This document shows positions 9,243 through 17,400 of a stretch of DNA of 64,000 nt, one piece after another. Position 1 is the first letter of the stretch; every line of letters starts with the position of its first letter. Source of the DNA: Archangium sp. (lineage in GTDB: Bacteria > Myxococcota > Myxococcia > Myxococcales > Myxococcaceae). The stretch spans positions 46,131 through 110,130 of the forward strand of contig JAUXRX010000035.1 in the NCBI GenBank assembly GCA_030681645.1, in the 5' to 3' direction. The translations under genes and the position numbers were made by a program. Below the pieces are notes generated by a model that saw only the letters and a program-made list of their open reading frames with translations, did not search any database and had not been told where the DNA came from.

Positions 9243-10072
9243 CAGAACGAGCTCGACTGCAAGGTGGCTGGCACCGTCTGGGGCGGAGGCCTCGTGACGA
9301 AGTAGATCACCGTCGAGGTGACCGCGGCGAGCACGGCGCCCGTGGCCACCCAGACCCACCAGCGCTGGTACCAGCGGGGCGAGAGATCGGGCTTGAGGGT
9401 GATCTCCCGCGGGCTGGTCCGGCTCGCCAGCTCCAGCACCTCGTTGCCCAGCGCGTCGAGCCCAACCACGAACAGCTGCCGGGTGAGGGCGCCGGCGGGG
9501 TCCAGCGGAGGGAACTCGATGCGGGCCACTCCTTCTTCCAGCGGCCGGCGCAGCACCGTGTACTGCTCTTCTCCTCGCAGGCGCACCCCCAGGCCGATCT
9601 GGGTCACACCGACAGGCCGCCCGCTCAGGGCGATGCGCAGCTCCAGAGGCTCCTCGGCCAGCGTGGTGGCGCGCCACTGCAGGTCCAGGGTGGGGGCCAC
9701 GCCAACCTGCGCGTCCGTGCGGGCGCGCTCGTAGATGAAGGTGACGCGCGGCGAGAGGAAGTAGCTGATGGCGTGGCGGGGGGCGATGTCCATCAAGTGC
9801 AGGAAGGTGAGGTGCGCCTCGTCGTTGCGGCCCAGGTAGGCGTAGGCGATGCCCAGCTGCTCGTACAGGAGCACCAGCTGCGCGTGCGTGAAGGGCCCCG
9901 TCGCGCGCGCCTTCTCGAGCAGCCGGGCGCCCTCCTCGGCCTGGAACGCCGCCACTGCGGCAGCCCCCTGCTCGAGGAGGCCGCCGTCAGGCGCCTGGCT
10001 CAGCAGCAACAAGAGCGCCGCGCTCGTCATGGTCGCGGCCCCAGCGAGTACGAGTAGAGCCCGGTTTCGCAC
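9242..10072 (-). CDS. Exported/membrane protein with TPR-like and C-terminal membrane segments
   Basis: A 276-residue protein of unknown function. GTG 10072 gives a good signal peptide (VRNRALLVLAGAATMTSAALLLLL). An alternative ATG at 10030 overlaps the upstream stop as ATGA but lacks basic residues. Residues about 30-110 form helical TPR-like pairs (GAAAVAAFQAEEGARLLEKA; GIAYAYLGRNDEAHLTFLHLM). A beta-rich middle follows, then one C-terminal membrane span (WVWVATGAVLAAVTSTVIYFV). It sits between an FG-GAP lipoprotein and the sigma-54 activator with overlaps on both sides. It probably works with them in an envelope signalling operon; its exact role is unknown. Confidence 0.75.
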   Translation of the reverse strand: MRNRALLVLAGAATMTSAALLLLLSQAPDGGLLEQGAAAVAAFQAEEGARLLEKARATGPFTHAQLVLLYEQLGIAYAYLGRNDEAHLTFLHLMDIAPRHAISYFLSPRVTFIYERARTDAQVGVAPTLDLQWRATTLAEEPLELRIALSGRPVGVTQIGLGVRLRGEEQYTVLRRPLEEGVARIEFPPLDPAGALTRQLFVVGLDALGNEVLELASRTSPREITLKPDLSPRWYQRWWVWVATGAVLAAVTSTVIYFVTRPPPQTVPATLQSSSF

Positions 10073-11757
10073 GCGCCACCGTCGCGCGCCGACCCGGCGG
10101 ACGCCACGAGGAGCTCGTCGCGGCCGTCGCGATTCAGGTCGACCGCGTGCAACACCGGCTCACACCAGTCGTGGCCCGGCGTACGGCTGGCGGTGGCCGA
10201 GAGCCCGCCGTCGGGAGCGCCCAACTGAATCAGGAGGGTGGCGCCCGTGACCCTGTACTCCTCCAGCACGATCGCCAGGTCTCGCGCCCCGTCGCCGTCG
10301 AAGTCACCCCGAACAGCCGACGAGGGGAAGAGCTGGCCAATGGAGGCCACCGGCTCCACGGCTGCGCTCAGCGCTCCCTGGTCGTCGCTGGTGAGGGTCA
10401 GGAGCTCCACTCCGCTCACGAAGAGGCCGGGAGAGCCCAGGAGCAGGGCGTTGCCGTCGGCCGGGCCGAGGAACCGGAAGCCCGTGGCGTACGTGACGAG
10501 AGGAAGGGACACAGGTCCGTTCGCCGTCGGGAACATGAGGGCCTGCCCCACCAGGCCCTGAGAGCTGGACACCCAGTTGGCCCACATCGGCGGGCCACCC
10601 CGTCGGGTCACGCAGCCGCCTCCGAGGATGACGGGCGTGAGGCCCGCCGAGCTCGCCACGAGCTGGAGCCAGGGGTGATCGGCGATCGACCGCCCGTCCG
10701 CCAACGAGCGAACGACCCAGCTCCCACCACCCCGGCTCACCACCGCGGGTTGGTGACAGCCCTCGGAGAGCGACGTCACCGCGAGCCCGGTGTCGCTGAC
10801 GTTCTGCGCCAGCACGGTCGGCGCGGTGAGGTGGGCCGGGTCGACCCACACCAGGTCAGTGCCCGCCACCACCCTGCGGTGAGCGACGAGCAGGTCCCGC
10901 TCTTCGGTGGGGGAAGGGAAGAGGGCGAAGCCCCTGGCCTGAGCGAGGAGCGGCGTCCACCCCGCCTCACCTGGCAGCCTCCTCGAGACAGCCGAGACGA
11001 TGCCGCCCGGAACCGCGGTCGCCTCGGCCATCAGCAACCCCAGCTCCCCACGCGCTCCCAGCCGACCCGAGAGATAGGTTCGATCACCCGTCGGATCCAC
11101 CTCTGGCGGGGGCAGCGTCATCGCCTCGAAGTCGGCTGCCGTCCCCCAGCGCACGCGGAGCTGAACGCGGAAAGGGCCTGACCAGTCCGGCCGGCCGGCG
11201 TCGATCGCAACCGGGCTCCCTGCGCGCGTGGAGAAGGGGTGCAGGGCCTCGGGTGCGCCCGGGAACCGCGCTCTCCACTGGCCCTGCGCCTCGACCCGCC
11301 GCCCCTGCGTGTCGAGGGCCTCCACTTCCACCACCACCGGGGGCGTCTCGGGCCACGGGAAGTCGCCTGTGGTGGCGACGAGCTGCGTGGTCACGACGGG
11401 CTCGGCGGTGACGGTGACGGTCCCTCCGTCGACCTCGGCACAGCCGCGGACCACGACCCCGCCGTCGCTCGCGGTCCCGGCCACCAGGACGAGCTTTCGC
11501 GCCGAGGCGGAGACCGCGCCGAGCTCCAGCGTCGCGCCCAGCTCGCCCTCCGCCGACCTCGTGGTCTCGGCCGCGATGGTCGGGCCGCTGATCAGCCCGA
11601 AGGCGATGTCGTCGCAGCCGTGTTCGGCGCGCGGCTCGATGATCTTCACCTCGAGGCGCGCGACCTGCTGCTCCTTCGGGACACGACAGTGAATGCTCAG
11701 CTCCGAAGTGGAGCAGCCCGCCAGCAGCACCACCATCGTGACGAGAAGAAACCTCAC
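10027..11757 (-). CDS. FG-GAP/VCBS repeat lipoprotein
   Basis: A 576-residue lipoprotein. GTG 11757 gives the signal VRFLLVTMVVLLAGC. The C-terminal half contains Asp-rich repeats of the FG-GAP/VCBS type, clearest as GDFDGDGARDLAIV and DLNRDGRDELLVAS, which bind Ca2+ in beta-propellers of integrin type. The N-terminal third looks like one or two beta-sandwich domains. Its 3' end overlaps the next gene. It is the first of four tightly packed genes (lipoprotein, membrane protein, activator, kinase), so it may be the extracellular sensing part of that set; that is inference. Confidence 0.8.
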   Translation of the reverse strand: MRFLLVTMVVLLAGCSTSELSIHCRVPKEQQVARLEVKIIEPRAEHGCDDIAFGLISGPTIAAETTRSAEGELGATLELGAVSASARKLVLVAGTASDGGVVVRGCAEVDGGTVTVTAEPVVTTQLVATTGDFPWPETPPVVVEVEALDTQGRRVEAQGQWRARFPGAPEALHPFSTRAGSPVAIDAGRPDWSGPFRVQLRVRWGTAADFEAMTLPPPEVDPTGDRTYLSGRLGARGELGLLMAEATAVPGGIVSAVSRRLPGEAGWTPLLAQARGFALFPSPTEERDLLVAHRRVVAGTDLVWVDPAHLTAPTVLAQNVSDTGLAVTSLSEGCHQPAVVSRGGGSWVVRSLADGRSIADHPWLQLVASSAGLTPVILGGGCVTRRGGPPMWANWVSSSQGLVGQALMFPTANGPVSLPLVTYATGFRFLGPADGNALLLGSPGLFVSGVELLTLTSDDQGALSAAVEPVASIGQLFPSSAVRGDFDGDGARDLAIVLEEYRVTGATLLIQLGAPDGGLSATASRTPGHDWCEPVLHAVDLNRDGRDELLVASAGSARDGGACETGLYSYSLGPRP

Positions 11758-11795
11758 CTGGGTCCACCGTAGCCCGCCGTGACGAAGGCGTCCCG

Positions 11796-13070
11796 TCAAG
11801 GGCACAGGCCCGGGGTCGCCAGGAACCAGCAGCGCGTGGTGGGCGAAGTCTTGAAGAATTCGAGGAGCAACCTCCCTACCTTCTGCTCTGCCGATGGGCT
11901 CGGGTGCGTGCCGTCAGCCTCGAAGTCGCTCGGCACCCAGGTGAGGCCATCGGCTCTCGGGTTGAGGCCGTCTGCCCAGAGATAGGGGCCCCAGGCCAGC
12001 CACGGGGCGACGGCCGCCGACAGGTCACCTGCGTTCGAGTCGACCGCGCCGCCGCTGAGCTGGGTGAGCTGGGCCTCGATGAGCCACTTCACCGCGAAGC
12101 CCGACTCGTAGGCGTAAGGCTCGGGGTTGAGCGGCGAGCTGGCGAAGCCGGCGAAGATCCGGGAAGAGAGGAACACCTGGCGGAGGTTCGGGTAGCGCGC
12201 CCGCAGGTTGCGCACGATCGCCCCCAGCGACCTGAGAAGCTGCCAGGCGTCGGCGTTCGCATCGGGCAATGAGACGGTGGGCTGGGCGTTGGCCACCTTG
12301 ACCCAGACCACCTGCACCTGCGCCTCCGAGAGGCCGAGCGGGGCAAGCCGGGTGTCGCGAATGCGGTCGTACTCCTGGCTCTGCGGGTCGGCCCACACGG
12401 AGGCCACCTGGCTGGCGCGCGCGCCGTTGACGATGACCAGCCGGCTCCTGTCGACCTCGGCATCGGCGGCCGCCTGCCCCATGAAGCTCCACGGGCTGCA
12501 GGGCGGCCCACCGTCGCTGGCCACCGCCGTGGAGCAGAACTCCTGGGTGGTGTTCGACATCCCCATCGAGAGGAGCACCAGCTTGCCAGCAGGGTCCCCA
12601 CCGCCATCCGGTAAGAGCGGAACCACCTGCTGTGCGGCCGTGCCGCCGCGGGCGAGGTGTGCAGCGGGGGGCTGGTTGGAGCCGGGGTAGAGCAGCCCGG
12701 GGTGTCCTTCCCAGGTCTGGCCGGCCGAGAACTCCGTCAGGGGCGTGAACCCGAGCCCGCCATCGAGCCTGACTCCTCCGTCGGGGCGAATGCCGCCGTC
12801 GGGGCGAATGCCGCCGTCGGGACGAGTGCCGCCGTCGGGGCGGGTACCACCGTCAGGGAGGACGCCGCCGTCCGCGAGGGGGCCCGCGTCCGCAGCGCCA
12901 CCTCCACCGCCTCCACCGCCGCCGCCTGCGCTACCACCTCCGGTCGCGCCTCCTCCCATGCTGCCCGCGTCATCGACGGAACCACCGTCGCCGTCGCCGT
13001 TGCCGGGCAACGGGCCACAGGAGGAAAACACAGCCAGACAGGACGTGATGACCAGAGCGCGAACGAACAT
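11796..13070 (-). CDS. SGNH-hydrolase-like lipoprotein (acetylesterase-like)
   Basis: A 424-residue protein starting at ATG 13070 with lipoprotein signal MFVRALVITSCLAVFSSC. A linker of Gly runs and about six PDGG(T/I)R hexapeptides fills residues 20-95. The folded domain has LLSMGMSNTTQEF, where a block I Ser would lie, IVNGARASQVASVW, and near the end DFEADGTHPSPSAEQKVGRLLLEFF. The last resembles the DxxH block V of SGNH/GDSL esterases and sialate O-acetylesterases. The Ser-Asp-His assignment is therefore tentative. A surface carbohydrate esterase is the best guess. The next gene begins 38 bases downstream. Confidence 0.75.
   Translation of the reverse strand: MFVRALVITSCLAVFSSCGPLPGNGDGDGGSVDDAGSMGGGATGGGSAGGGGGGGGGGAADAGPLADGGVLPDGGTRPDGGTRPDGGIRPDGGIRPDGGVRLDGGLGFTPLTEFSAGQTWEGHPGLLYPGSNQPPAAHLARGGTAAQQVVPLLPDGGGDPAGKLVLLSMGMSNTTQEFCSTAVASDGGPPCSPWSFMGQAAADAEVDRSRLVIVNGARASQVASVWADPQSQEYDRIRDTRLAPLGLSEAQVQVVWVKVANAQPTVSLPDANADAWQLLRSLGAIVRNLRARYPNLRQVFLSSRIFAGFASSPLNPEPYAYESGFAVKWLIEAQLTQLSGGAVDSNAGDLSAAVAPWLAWGPYLWADGLNPRADGLTWVPSDFEADGTHPSPSAEQKVGRLLLEFFKTSPTTRCWFLATPGLCP
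12775..12873 (-). repeat. 18-bp in-frame tandem repeat (PDGGxR linker)
   Basis: Units of 18 bases built on the core CCGCCGTCGGGGCG recur about five to six times inside the SGNH-like lipoprotein gene and encode PDGGTR or PDGGIR hexapeptides. The repeat forms a flexible spacer between lipid anchor and enzyme domain. Copy number could vary by slippage. Confidence 0.85.
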
Positions 13071-13180
13071 CCAGCCCGCGACTGCACGTCGCGTTCCCGT
13101 CTCGCGTGCCCCTTCACCCAGGTCGGGGTTGAACAACTTGTACAGGCGGCGGTGCGCCACCGACCCGGTTTCAGACAGGC

Positions 13181-15061
13181 TCAGGGGCCGCAGCCGAGGC
13201 GCACGCGAATGGGGGATCGATCGCCTGCGGGCGTGTGGTCGGGCACGACGAGGTTGGGGGCGGAGTCTCCCCGGATGCGGCCGAAGAAGTGTCCCGTTGG
13301 GTTGCCGACCCACGGATAGGGAAGAGCCTCGACGGCACCGGACTCGCTGAGGCGCGCTGAGCGGGAGCGGAAGGTGAGGCTCTGCTGCATGAGGTTCTGC
13401 GAGGTGGACATCACGATGAACGAGCAGTCCCAGAACGCGACCCCGATGTTCCCGGAGTTCGCCAACTGGACGGAGACCGACGTGGGCGAGCCCTCGGGCA
13501 GGCCCGTCGCGCCGAAGAACTGGCAGCGCGTCGATTGATTTCCACCGCCGTAGTCGCTCCAGCACAAGAGCGTTCGCGCCACGCCCCGGGCCAGGTGCAC
13601 CTGCCAGGGCTGACCGCTGGAGCGCTCGATCTCGTGACGCAGCACCGCGCCTCCCGCGTCCACGGTCCACGCTGCGATGCCCACGTTCTGAGACGACGCG
13701 CCACTGCGGACGGCGATGGTTCCCGCGAGCAACCATCGACTGCCCGTCCACTCGATGGTCGAGGGCGCGAAGGAATCGACGCCGTCCACGATGGTGACCG
13801 GCCCCTCGACGACGACCTCATGCGTGAGGGTGAGAGAGGCGTCGAAATAGGACAGGCGCACGGTGGTGACGCCACCAGTTCCATCCGTGCGGATGACCGC
13901 AAGCTCGCAGCCATTCCACGCCATCGAGGGCGAGTACGTGTCGTTGAGCGCAACGATTCTTCCCACCACACCTGCGGCCGAGACGCGGGCCAGCCCTCTC
14001 TTCTTCGCGGTTCCGTAGCCCGTGTAGAGCATGAGGAGCTCGCTTCCCGTCCAGGCGATGTCGTGTACTTCGGTCCAGGCCCACGCTGCGGTGTCCGCCG
14101 AGCCGCTCTCCGGAATGTCGAGCCGCACCGTGCGGGTGACGTTGCCTGCCGCGTCGCTCGCCTGAAGAAAGAAGAGCGTCTCGAGTGTATCTCCACCCTC
14201 GAAGATCGAGAGCCACTCGGTGCCCGTCCAGATCGCGTGACTGTTCCCAAACCCACTTCGTCGCGCGCCGCTCACCGGTGCGATGTCCCAGGCGAGCGCA
14301 GACGTCGCGCAAGCCCGCGTGCACGCACTCGGCGCGATTGGAATGCAGGTGCCTCCCGCATCGGGCATCGACATGCCTGCATCGGGCAGCGGAGCACAGG
14401 TCACTTCATCGACCTTGCCATCGCAGTCGTTGTCGATGAGGTCATTGCATTGCTCGGGCGTCGAGCTGCAGTCGCAGCCCTCGTTCACGACGCCGTCGCA
14501 GTCGTTGTCGATCTCGTCCGTGCAGACATCGGCGCTTGGCGCGACGGCGCCATCGCAGCTGCCCCAGGTTCCTGCGCGACACGTCTGCGTTCCGGCATTG
14601 CAGGGAGCTCGCGCGAACTCATCGCTGCACATGCGCGAGCTGCCTTCGGTACACGGACAATCTTCGTCTACAGCGCCATCGCAGTCGTTGTCGAACCCGT
14701 CGCAGAGCTCGGTCGAGGGAAGCGTCTCGCCTCTGCACGAGAACTCGCCCCAGTCGCCGAACTCCTGAACCTCGCAGGTCTGTGTTCCGTCGCGACAAGC
14801 GCCGACGCGCTGGCCTGGATAGGGCCCGGTGGAGCAGGACTGGACCTCGCCGGTGCCGCACGAGCAGCCGTCGTCGATGCGGCCGTTGCGGTCGTCGTCG
14901 ATGCCGTTGCCGCACTCATCGGTGCGCGCGTCGGCAGGGCCGGTGCCTGCGTCGACAGGGTCGCTGCCTGCGTCGGCAGGGTCGCTGCCCAGGTCCATGC
15001 CGCAGACGCAGCCGGACAGCGCGATGGAGACGAGGGCCAGGAGGAGCTTGCCGTGGTTCAT
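13181..15061 (-). CDS. MopE-like lipoprotein with Cys/Asp metal-binding motifs
   Basis: A 626-residue lipoprotein. ATG 15061 gives MNHGKLLLALVSIALSGC. After a short DPADAG spacer come four motifs of the form CDGxDNDCDGxVDE (for example LCDGFDNDCDGAVDEDC and CNDLIDNDCDGKVDEV). This matches the MopE 'putative metal-binding' motif of secreted proteobacterial proteins. The C-terminal 380 residues are beta-rich with repeating WTGSELLMLYTG / WTGSRWLLAGT strands, consistent with a propeller. It is downstream of the ECF sigma pair and shares that gene's leader sequence (15062-15107), so it is a candidate member of the sigma factor's regulon. Confidence 0.85.
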   Translation of the reverse strand: MNHGKLLLALVSIALSGCVCGMDLGSDPADAGSDPVDAGTGPADARTDECGNGIDDDRNGRIDDGCSCGTGEVQSCSTGPYPGQRVGACRDGTQTCEVQEFGDWGEFSCRGETLPSTELCDGFDNDCDGAVDEDCPCTEGSSRMCSDEFARAPCNAGTQTCRAGTWGSCDGAVAPSADVCTDEIDNDCDGVVNEGCDCSSTPEQCNDLIDNDCDGKVDEVTCAPLPDAGMSMPDAGGTCIPIAPSACTRACATSALAWDIAPVSGARRSGFGNSHAIWTGTEWLSIFEGGDTLETLFFLQASDAAGNVTRTVRLDIPESGSADTAAWAWTEVHDIAWTGSELLMLYTGYGTAKKRGLARVSAAGVVGRIVALNDTYSPSMAWNGCELAVIRTDGTGGVTTVRLSYFDASLTLTHEVVVEGPVTIVDGVDSFAPSTIEWTGSRWLLAGTIAVRSGASSQNVGIAAWTVDAGGAVLRHEIERSSGQPWQVHLARGVARTLLCWSDYGGGNQSTRCQFFGATGLPEGSPTSVSVQLANSGNIGVAFWDCSFIVMSTSQNLMQQSLTFRSRSARLSESGAVEALPYPWVGNPTGHFFGRIRGDSAPNLVVPDHTPAGDRSPIRVRLGCGP

Positions 15062-15107
15062 GTCGCGTCCTGTCGCGAGGGGGAGGGGCTTTCTCACGAA
15101 ATCGTCA
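15062..15107 (-). promoter_or_regulatory. Leader shared with the ECF sigma gene
   Basis: The 46 bases before ATG 15061 match those before the ECF sigma start (16326). Identical blocks of 15, 12 and 6 bases, spaced almost the same, read on the plus strand as CGTCCTGTCGCGAGG, GGGGCTTTCTCA and TCGTCA. They may be a common promoter or 5' leader. No GGAAC-type -35 element is shared. Confidence 0.6.
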
Positions 15108-15124
15108 TCGACGTGCTGCACGCC

Positions 15125-15790
15125 CTACCTTGCCAGCGCACGGCGGGCGCGATCGGCATAGGCAGACTCAGGCCAACGCGCGATGAAGCGCTGCGCACGC
15201 GACTGCGCCTGTTCGACGCGCCCCAGGGCATTCAGCGCATCGATCGCGATCGCCTCACGCTCGGGCGCGAGCTTCCCGCTTTGAAACGCCTGCGCGTGCT
15301 CTTCACAGGCGAGCAGCGCGCGCTCGGGCTCACCCCGACTCAGTGCGCGTCGCGCACGCAGGAGCACAGCGCCCTCTTGAAGCTCGAGCTCGCTCGCAGT
15401 GGGTGGAGGTGTCGGCGCGAGCTCAGGTGCGCGGGCTCGTGCAGCAGGGCGATGCGGCGCGGGCAGGGGCAGTGGCTCGGCTTCCGCGATGGGCTCGGGC
15501 TCCAATGCAACAGGTATTGGTGCCGGCGACGGGACGAGCACGACTGCAGGCCTGACCTGCTCGGGCGCGGTGGATGATGAAGCGCTGAACTGCCGCCACG
15601 CGATGACGCCCACTGAGATCACCACCGCCGCGAGCGCGAGCTTCGGGAAGAGGCTTCGCCAGAGCGGGGGTGCGGCCAGGGGTGTCGTGAGCGCGACTGC
15701 GGCCACACGGTCGGTATCGAGCGGCGGCAGGTCGCGCCGCGCGGCGCCCAGGAGCGACTCGAGATCCTCATGCTCGTCAGGGCTCTTCAT
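15125..15790 (-). CDS. Membrane-anchored TPR-like protein, probable anti-sigma factor
   Basis: A 221-residue protein whose ATG overlaps the ECF sigma stop as ATGA (15790-15787). The N-terminal 45 residues are acidic-helical (DEHEDLESLLGAARRDL) as in regulators that bind a sigma factor. One membrane span follows (LALAAVVISVGVIAW), then a Pro-rich linker and a C-terminal helical repeat region (GAVLLRARRALSRGEPERAL; ALNALGRVEQAQSRAQRFIARWP) like tetratricopeptides. There is no HxxxCxxC zinc motif. The anti-sigma role is inferred from gene order and topology. Confidence 0.75.
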   Translation of the reverse strand: MKSPDEHEDLESLLGAARRDLPPLDTDRVAAVALTTPLAAPPLWRSLFPKLALAAVVISVGVIAWRQFSASSSTAPEQVRPAVVLVPSPAPIPVALEPEPIAEAEPLPLPAPHRPAARARAPELAPTPPPTASELELQEGAVLLRARRALSRGEPERALLACEEHAQAFQSGKLAPEREAIAIDALNALGRVEQAQSRAQRFIARWPESAYADRARRALAR

Positions 15791-16326
15791 CGCTCCTCCT
15801 TGGTCATCGCGCTCCGCAGAGCATCGCGCGCTTCTTGCAGGCGCCGATACGCCGTGGGCAACGAGATGCCGAGCAGCTCGGAGACTTCCTTCATCGGCGC
15901 GCCCTCCACCTCGAAGACCACGAGCACGGTGCGCTGTTCCTCGGGGAGCGCCTCCAGCAAGCGCAAGAGCCGTCGGCAGCGCTGTCGCTCGGCAAGCGCC
16001 TCTTCCGGAAGGCGTGGATCGACCGCCTCATCGAGCTCGGGCGCAAAGGTGCGACGCGAGCGCTCCTCATGGCGACGACGGTTGCGCGCGACGTTCACCG
16101 CGACGCCCCGCAGCCACCCGCCGATGCTCTCCTGATGGCTCAGCTCGAACCAGCGCCGATGCGCCGTGACGAAGACTTCCTGCGCCGCGTCCTCCAGGTC
16201 GGCATCGCGGACGCCGAGGTAGCGCAGCGTTCGCGCGACGGGTCGTCCGTGGACCTGCACGAGTTGCCGGAACTGCTCGGCATAGGCAGTCGGCTCCTGC
16301 GTCCGGGAGGACTCCAGCGCATTCAT
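15787..16326 (-). CDS. ECF-type RNA polymerase sigma factor
   Basis: A 179-residue sigma-70 family protein starting at ATG 16326. Region 2 is visible as DLEDAAQEVFVTAHRRW with the conserved GGWLRGVAVNVARNRRR. Region 4 is EEQRTVLVVFEVEGAPMKEVSELLGISLPTAYRRLQEAR, with the -35 recognition helix at its end. It is translationally coupled to a membrane-anchored partner. Its leader is repeated before the MopE-like gene, suggesting autoregulation or a shared regulator. The signal it answers is unknown. Confidence 0.93.
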   Translation of the reverse strand: MNALESSRTQEPTAYAEQFRQLVQVHGRPVARTLRYLGVRDADLEDAAQEVFVTAHRRWFELSHQESIGGWLRGVAVNVARNRRRHEERSRRTFAPELDEAVDPRLPEEALAERQRCRRLLRLLEALPEEQRTVLVVFEVEGAPMKEVSELLGISLPTAYRRLQEARDALRSAMTKEER

Positions 16327-16371
16327 CTCTCGTCCTGTCGCGAGGCTCGGGGCTTTCTCAGGCATTCGTCA
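16327..16371 (-). promoter_or_regulatory. Leader of the ECF sigma gene, repeated at 15062-15107
   Basis: The element fills the gap between the stop of the upstream gene (16369-16371) and ATG 16326. Thirty-three of about 45 bases fall in blocks identical to the leader of the MopE-like gene. The conserved spacing up to the start codon suggests a transcribed leader as much as a promoter. Confidence 0.6.
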
Positions 16372-17313
16372 CTCGAAGCGCAGTTCCAATGCGAGCGAAC
16401 CCTCTGGGACCACGGCCGCGACCTCATGCACGAGCACCTCGCTCAGGCCGACAGAGAGCGAGGCGCGCGGTCGAACGATGGGCACGAAGAGACCCAGGCC
16501 GCCGTGAACCCAGAGCGGTCCAGCGATGCGCACGCGCACAAAGGCGCGACCCTCGATACCCAGGGAGAGCCCCTCGGCAGTACGCGTCTGAGCAGCGCCG
16601 AGCCCCTCGGCGAAGAGGTACGTGAGCGAGAGCGCACCACAGCCCCCGACTGCAAGCCCCACCGAAGCGTCGATGGCCACACCTGGACAGACGCCGAGCA
16701 TCACCAGCGCGCCGAGAAAGCGACCGCCTCGTCCCTCGCGCAAGGTCTCCACCGGCGGCCAGAAGCCCACGCTCAAGAGCATCGGAATGCCGCCCGGAGG
16801 AAGCGCTTCCACTTCGAGCAACGGGCCACCCACGAGCCCCGGCAGTTCATCGAAGCGAGCCATGGAGCCAAGGCGAATCATGCCCGTCCACGAGACTCCC
16901 GGAGGCGCGGCGGGCGGCTCGAGGGGCGGCGCAGAAGGCGCCGGAATGGTGAGCACCAGAGGCTCGCCTGCCGCCTGCACTTCGTCGACGAGCAGCGCCG
17001 TCACCACCACGACCGCATCGCTCAACGAGGCGCAGGCGCTCGCCTCACTCGTCAGTGAGCGCGTTCGTGAGACTTCGCCGCGCTGCACGAAGAGGTCGGC
17101 CCCCCATGCGCCTGCCACACCGGTGATCGAGGCGCGCACGACGATGTCCTTCTCCACTGCACCACCGAGCACATCGGCGACGGCATGCGCGGCCGCATCG
17201 CGACTCAGGCACGTCGAGTCCGCCGACCAGGTCCACTCTGCACGCGCGGGCGCAGCCAGCAGCCAGGCGATGAGCGCGAGCCACGCGCAGGCCCATCTCA
17301 AGCGCGGCCGCAC
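16369..17313 (-). CDS. Exported beta-rich protein linked to the ECF sigma pair
   Basis: A 314-residue protein. GTG 17313 gives a standard signal peptide ending APARA before EWTWSADS. The first 110 residues (TCLSRDAAAHAVADVLGG; ASACASLSDAVVVVTALLV) form a small domain with two Cys. After a Pro-rich stretch the rest alternates hydrophobic and glycine-rich strands (MLLSVGFWPP; GIEGRAFVRVRIAGPLWVHGGLGLFVPIVRP) and ends ALELRFE, as in an outer-membrane barrel. The ECF sigma gene starts 42 bases downstream, so it may be part of, or the output of, that system. No family name can be given. Confidence 0.7.
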   Translation of the reverse strand: MRPRLRWACAWLALIAWLLAAPARAEWTWSADSTCLSRDAAAHAVADVLGGAVEKDIVVRASITGVAGAWGADLFVQRGEVSRTRSLTSEASACASLSDAVVVVTALLVDEVQAAGEPLVLTIPAPSAPPLEPPAAPPGVSWTGMIRLGSMARFDELPGLVGGPLLEVEALPPGGIPMLLSVGFWPPVETLREGRGGRFLGALVMLGVCPGVAIDASVGLAVGGCGALSLTYLFAEGLGAAQTRTAEGLSLGIEGRAFVRVRIAGPLWVHGGLGLFVPIVRPRASLSVGLSEVLVHEVAAVVPEGSLALELRFE

Positions 17314-17400
17314 CGCATCGGGTTCATGGGCGCGAAGCGAGCACACTCCGTTCGCGAGACGCAAGCGACGTTCACCCTTCGCGCAAGCGGCGCGACGAAC

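Noticed and set aside
13129..13148. Third copy of the 60-bp repeat
   Set aside because: Only the inner 20 bases resemble the other copies and the orientation relative to the gene is reversed; too weak to call.
13535..15577. 680-codon plus-strand frame rich in Val/Ala/Asp
   Set aside because: It reflects the reverse complement of the MopE repeats; the minus-strand gene has a lipobox and Cys/Asp motifs.
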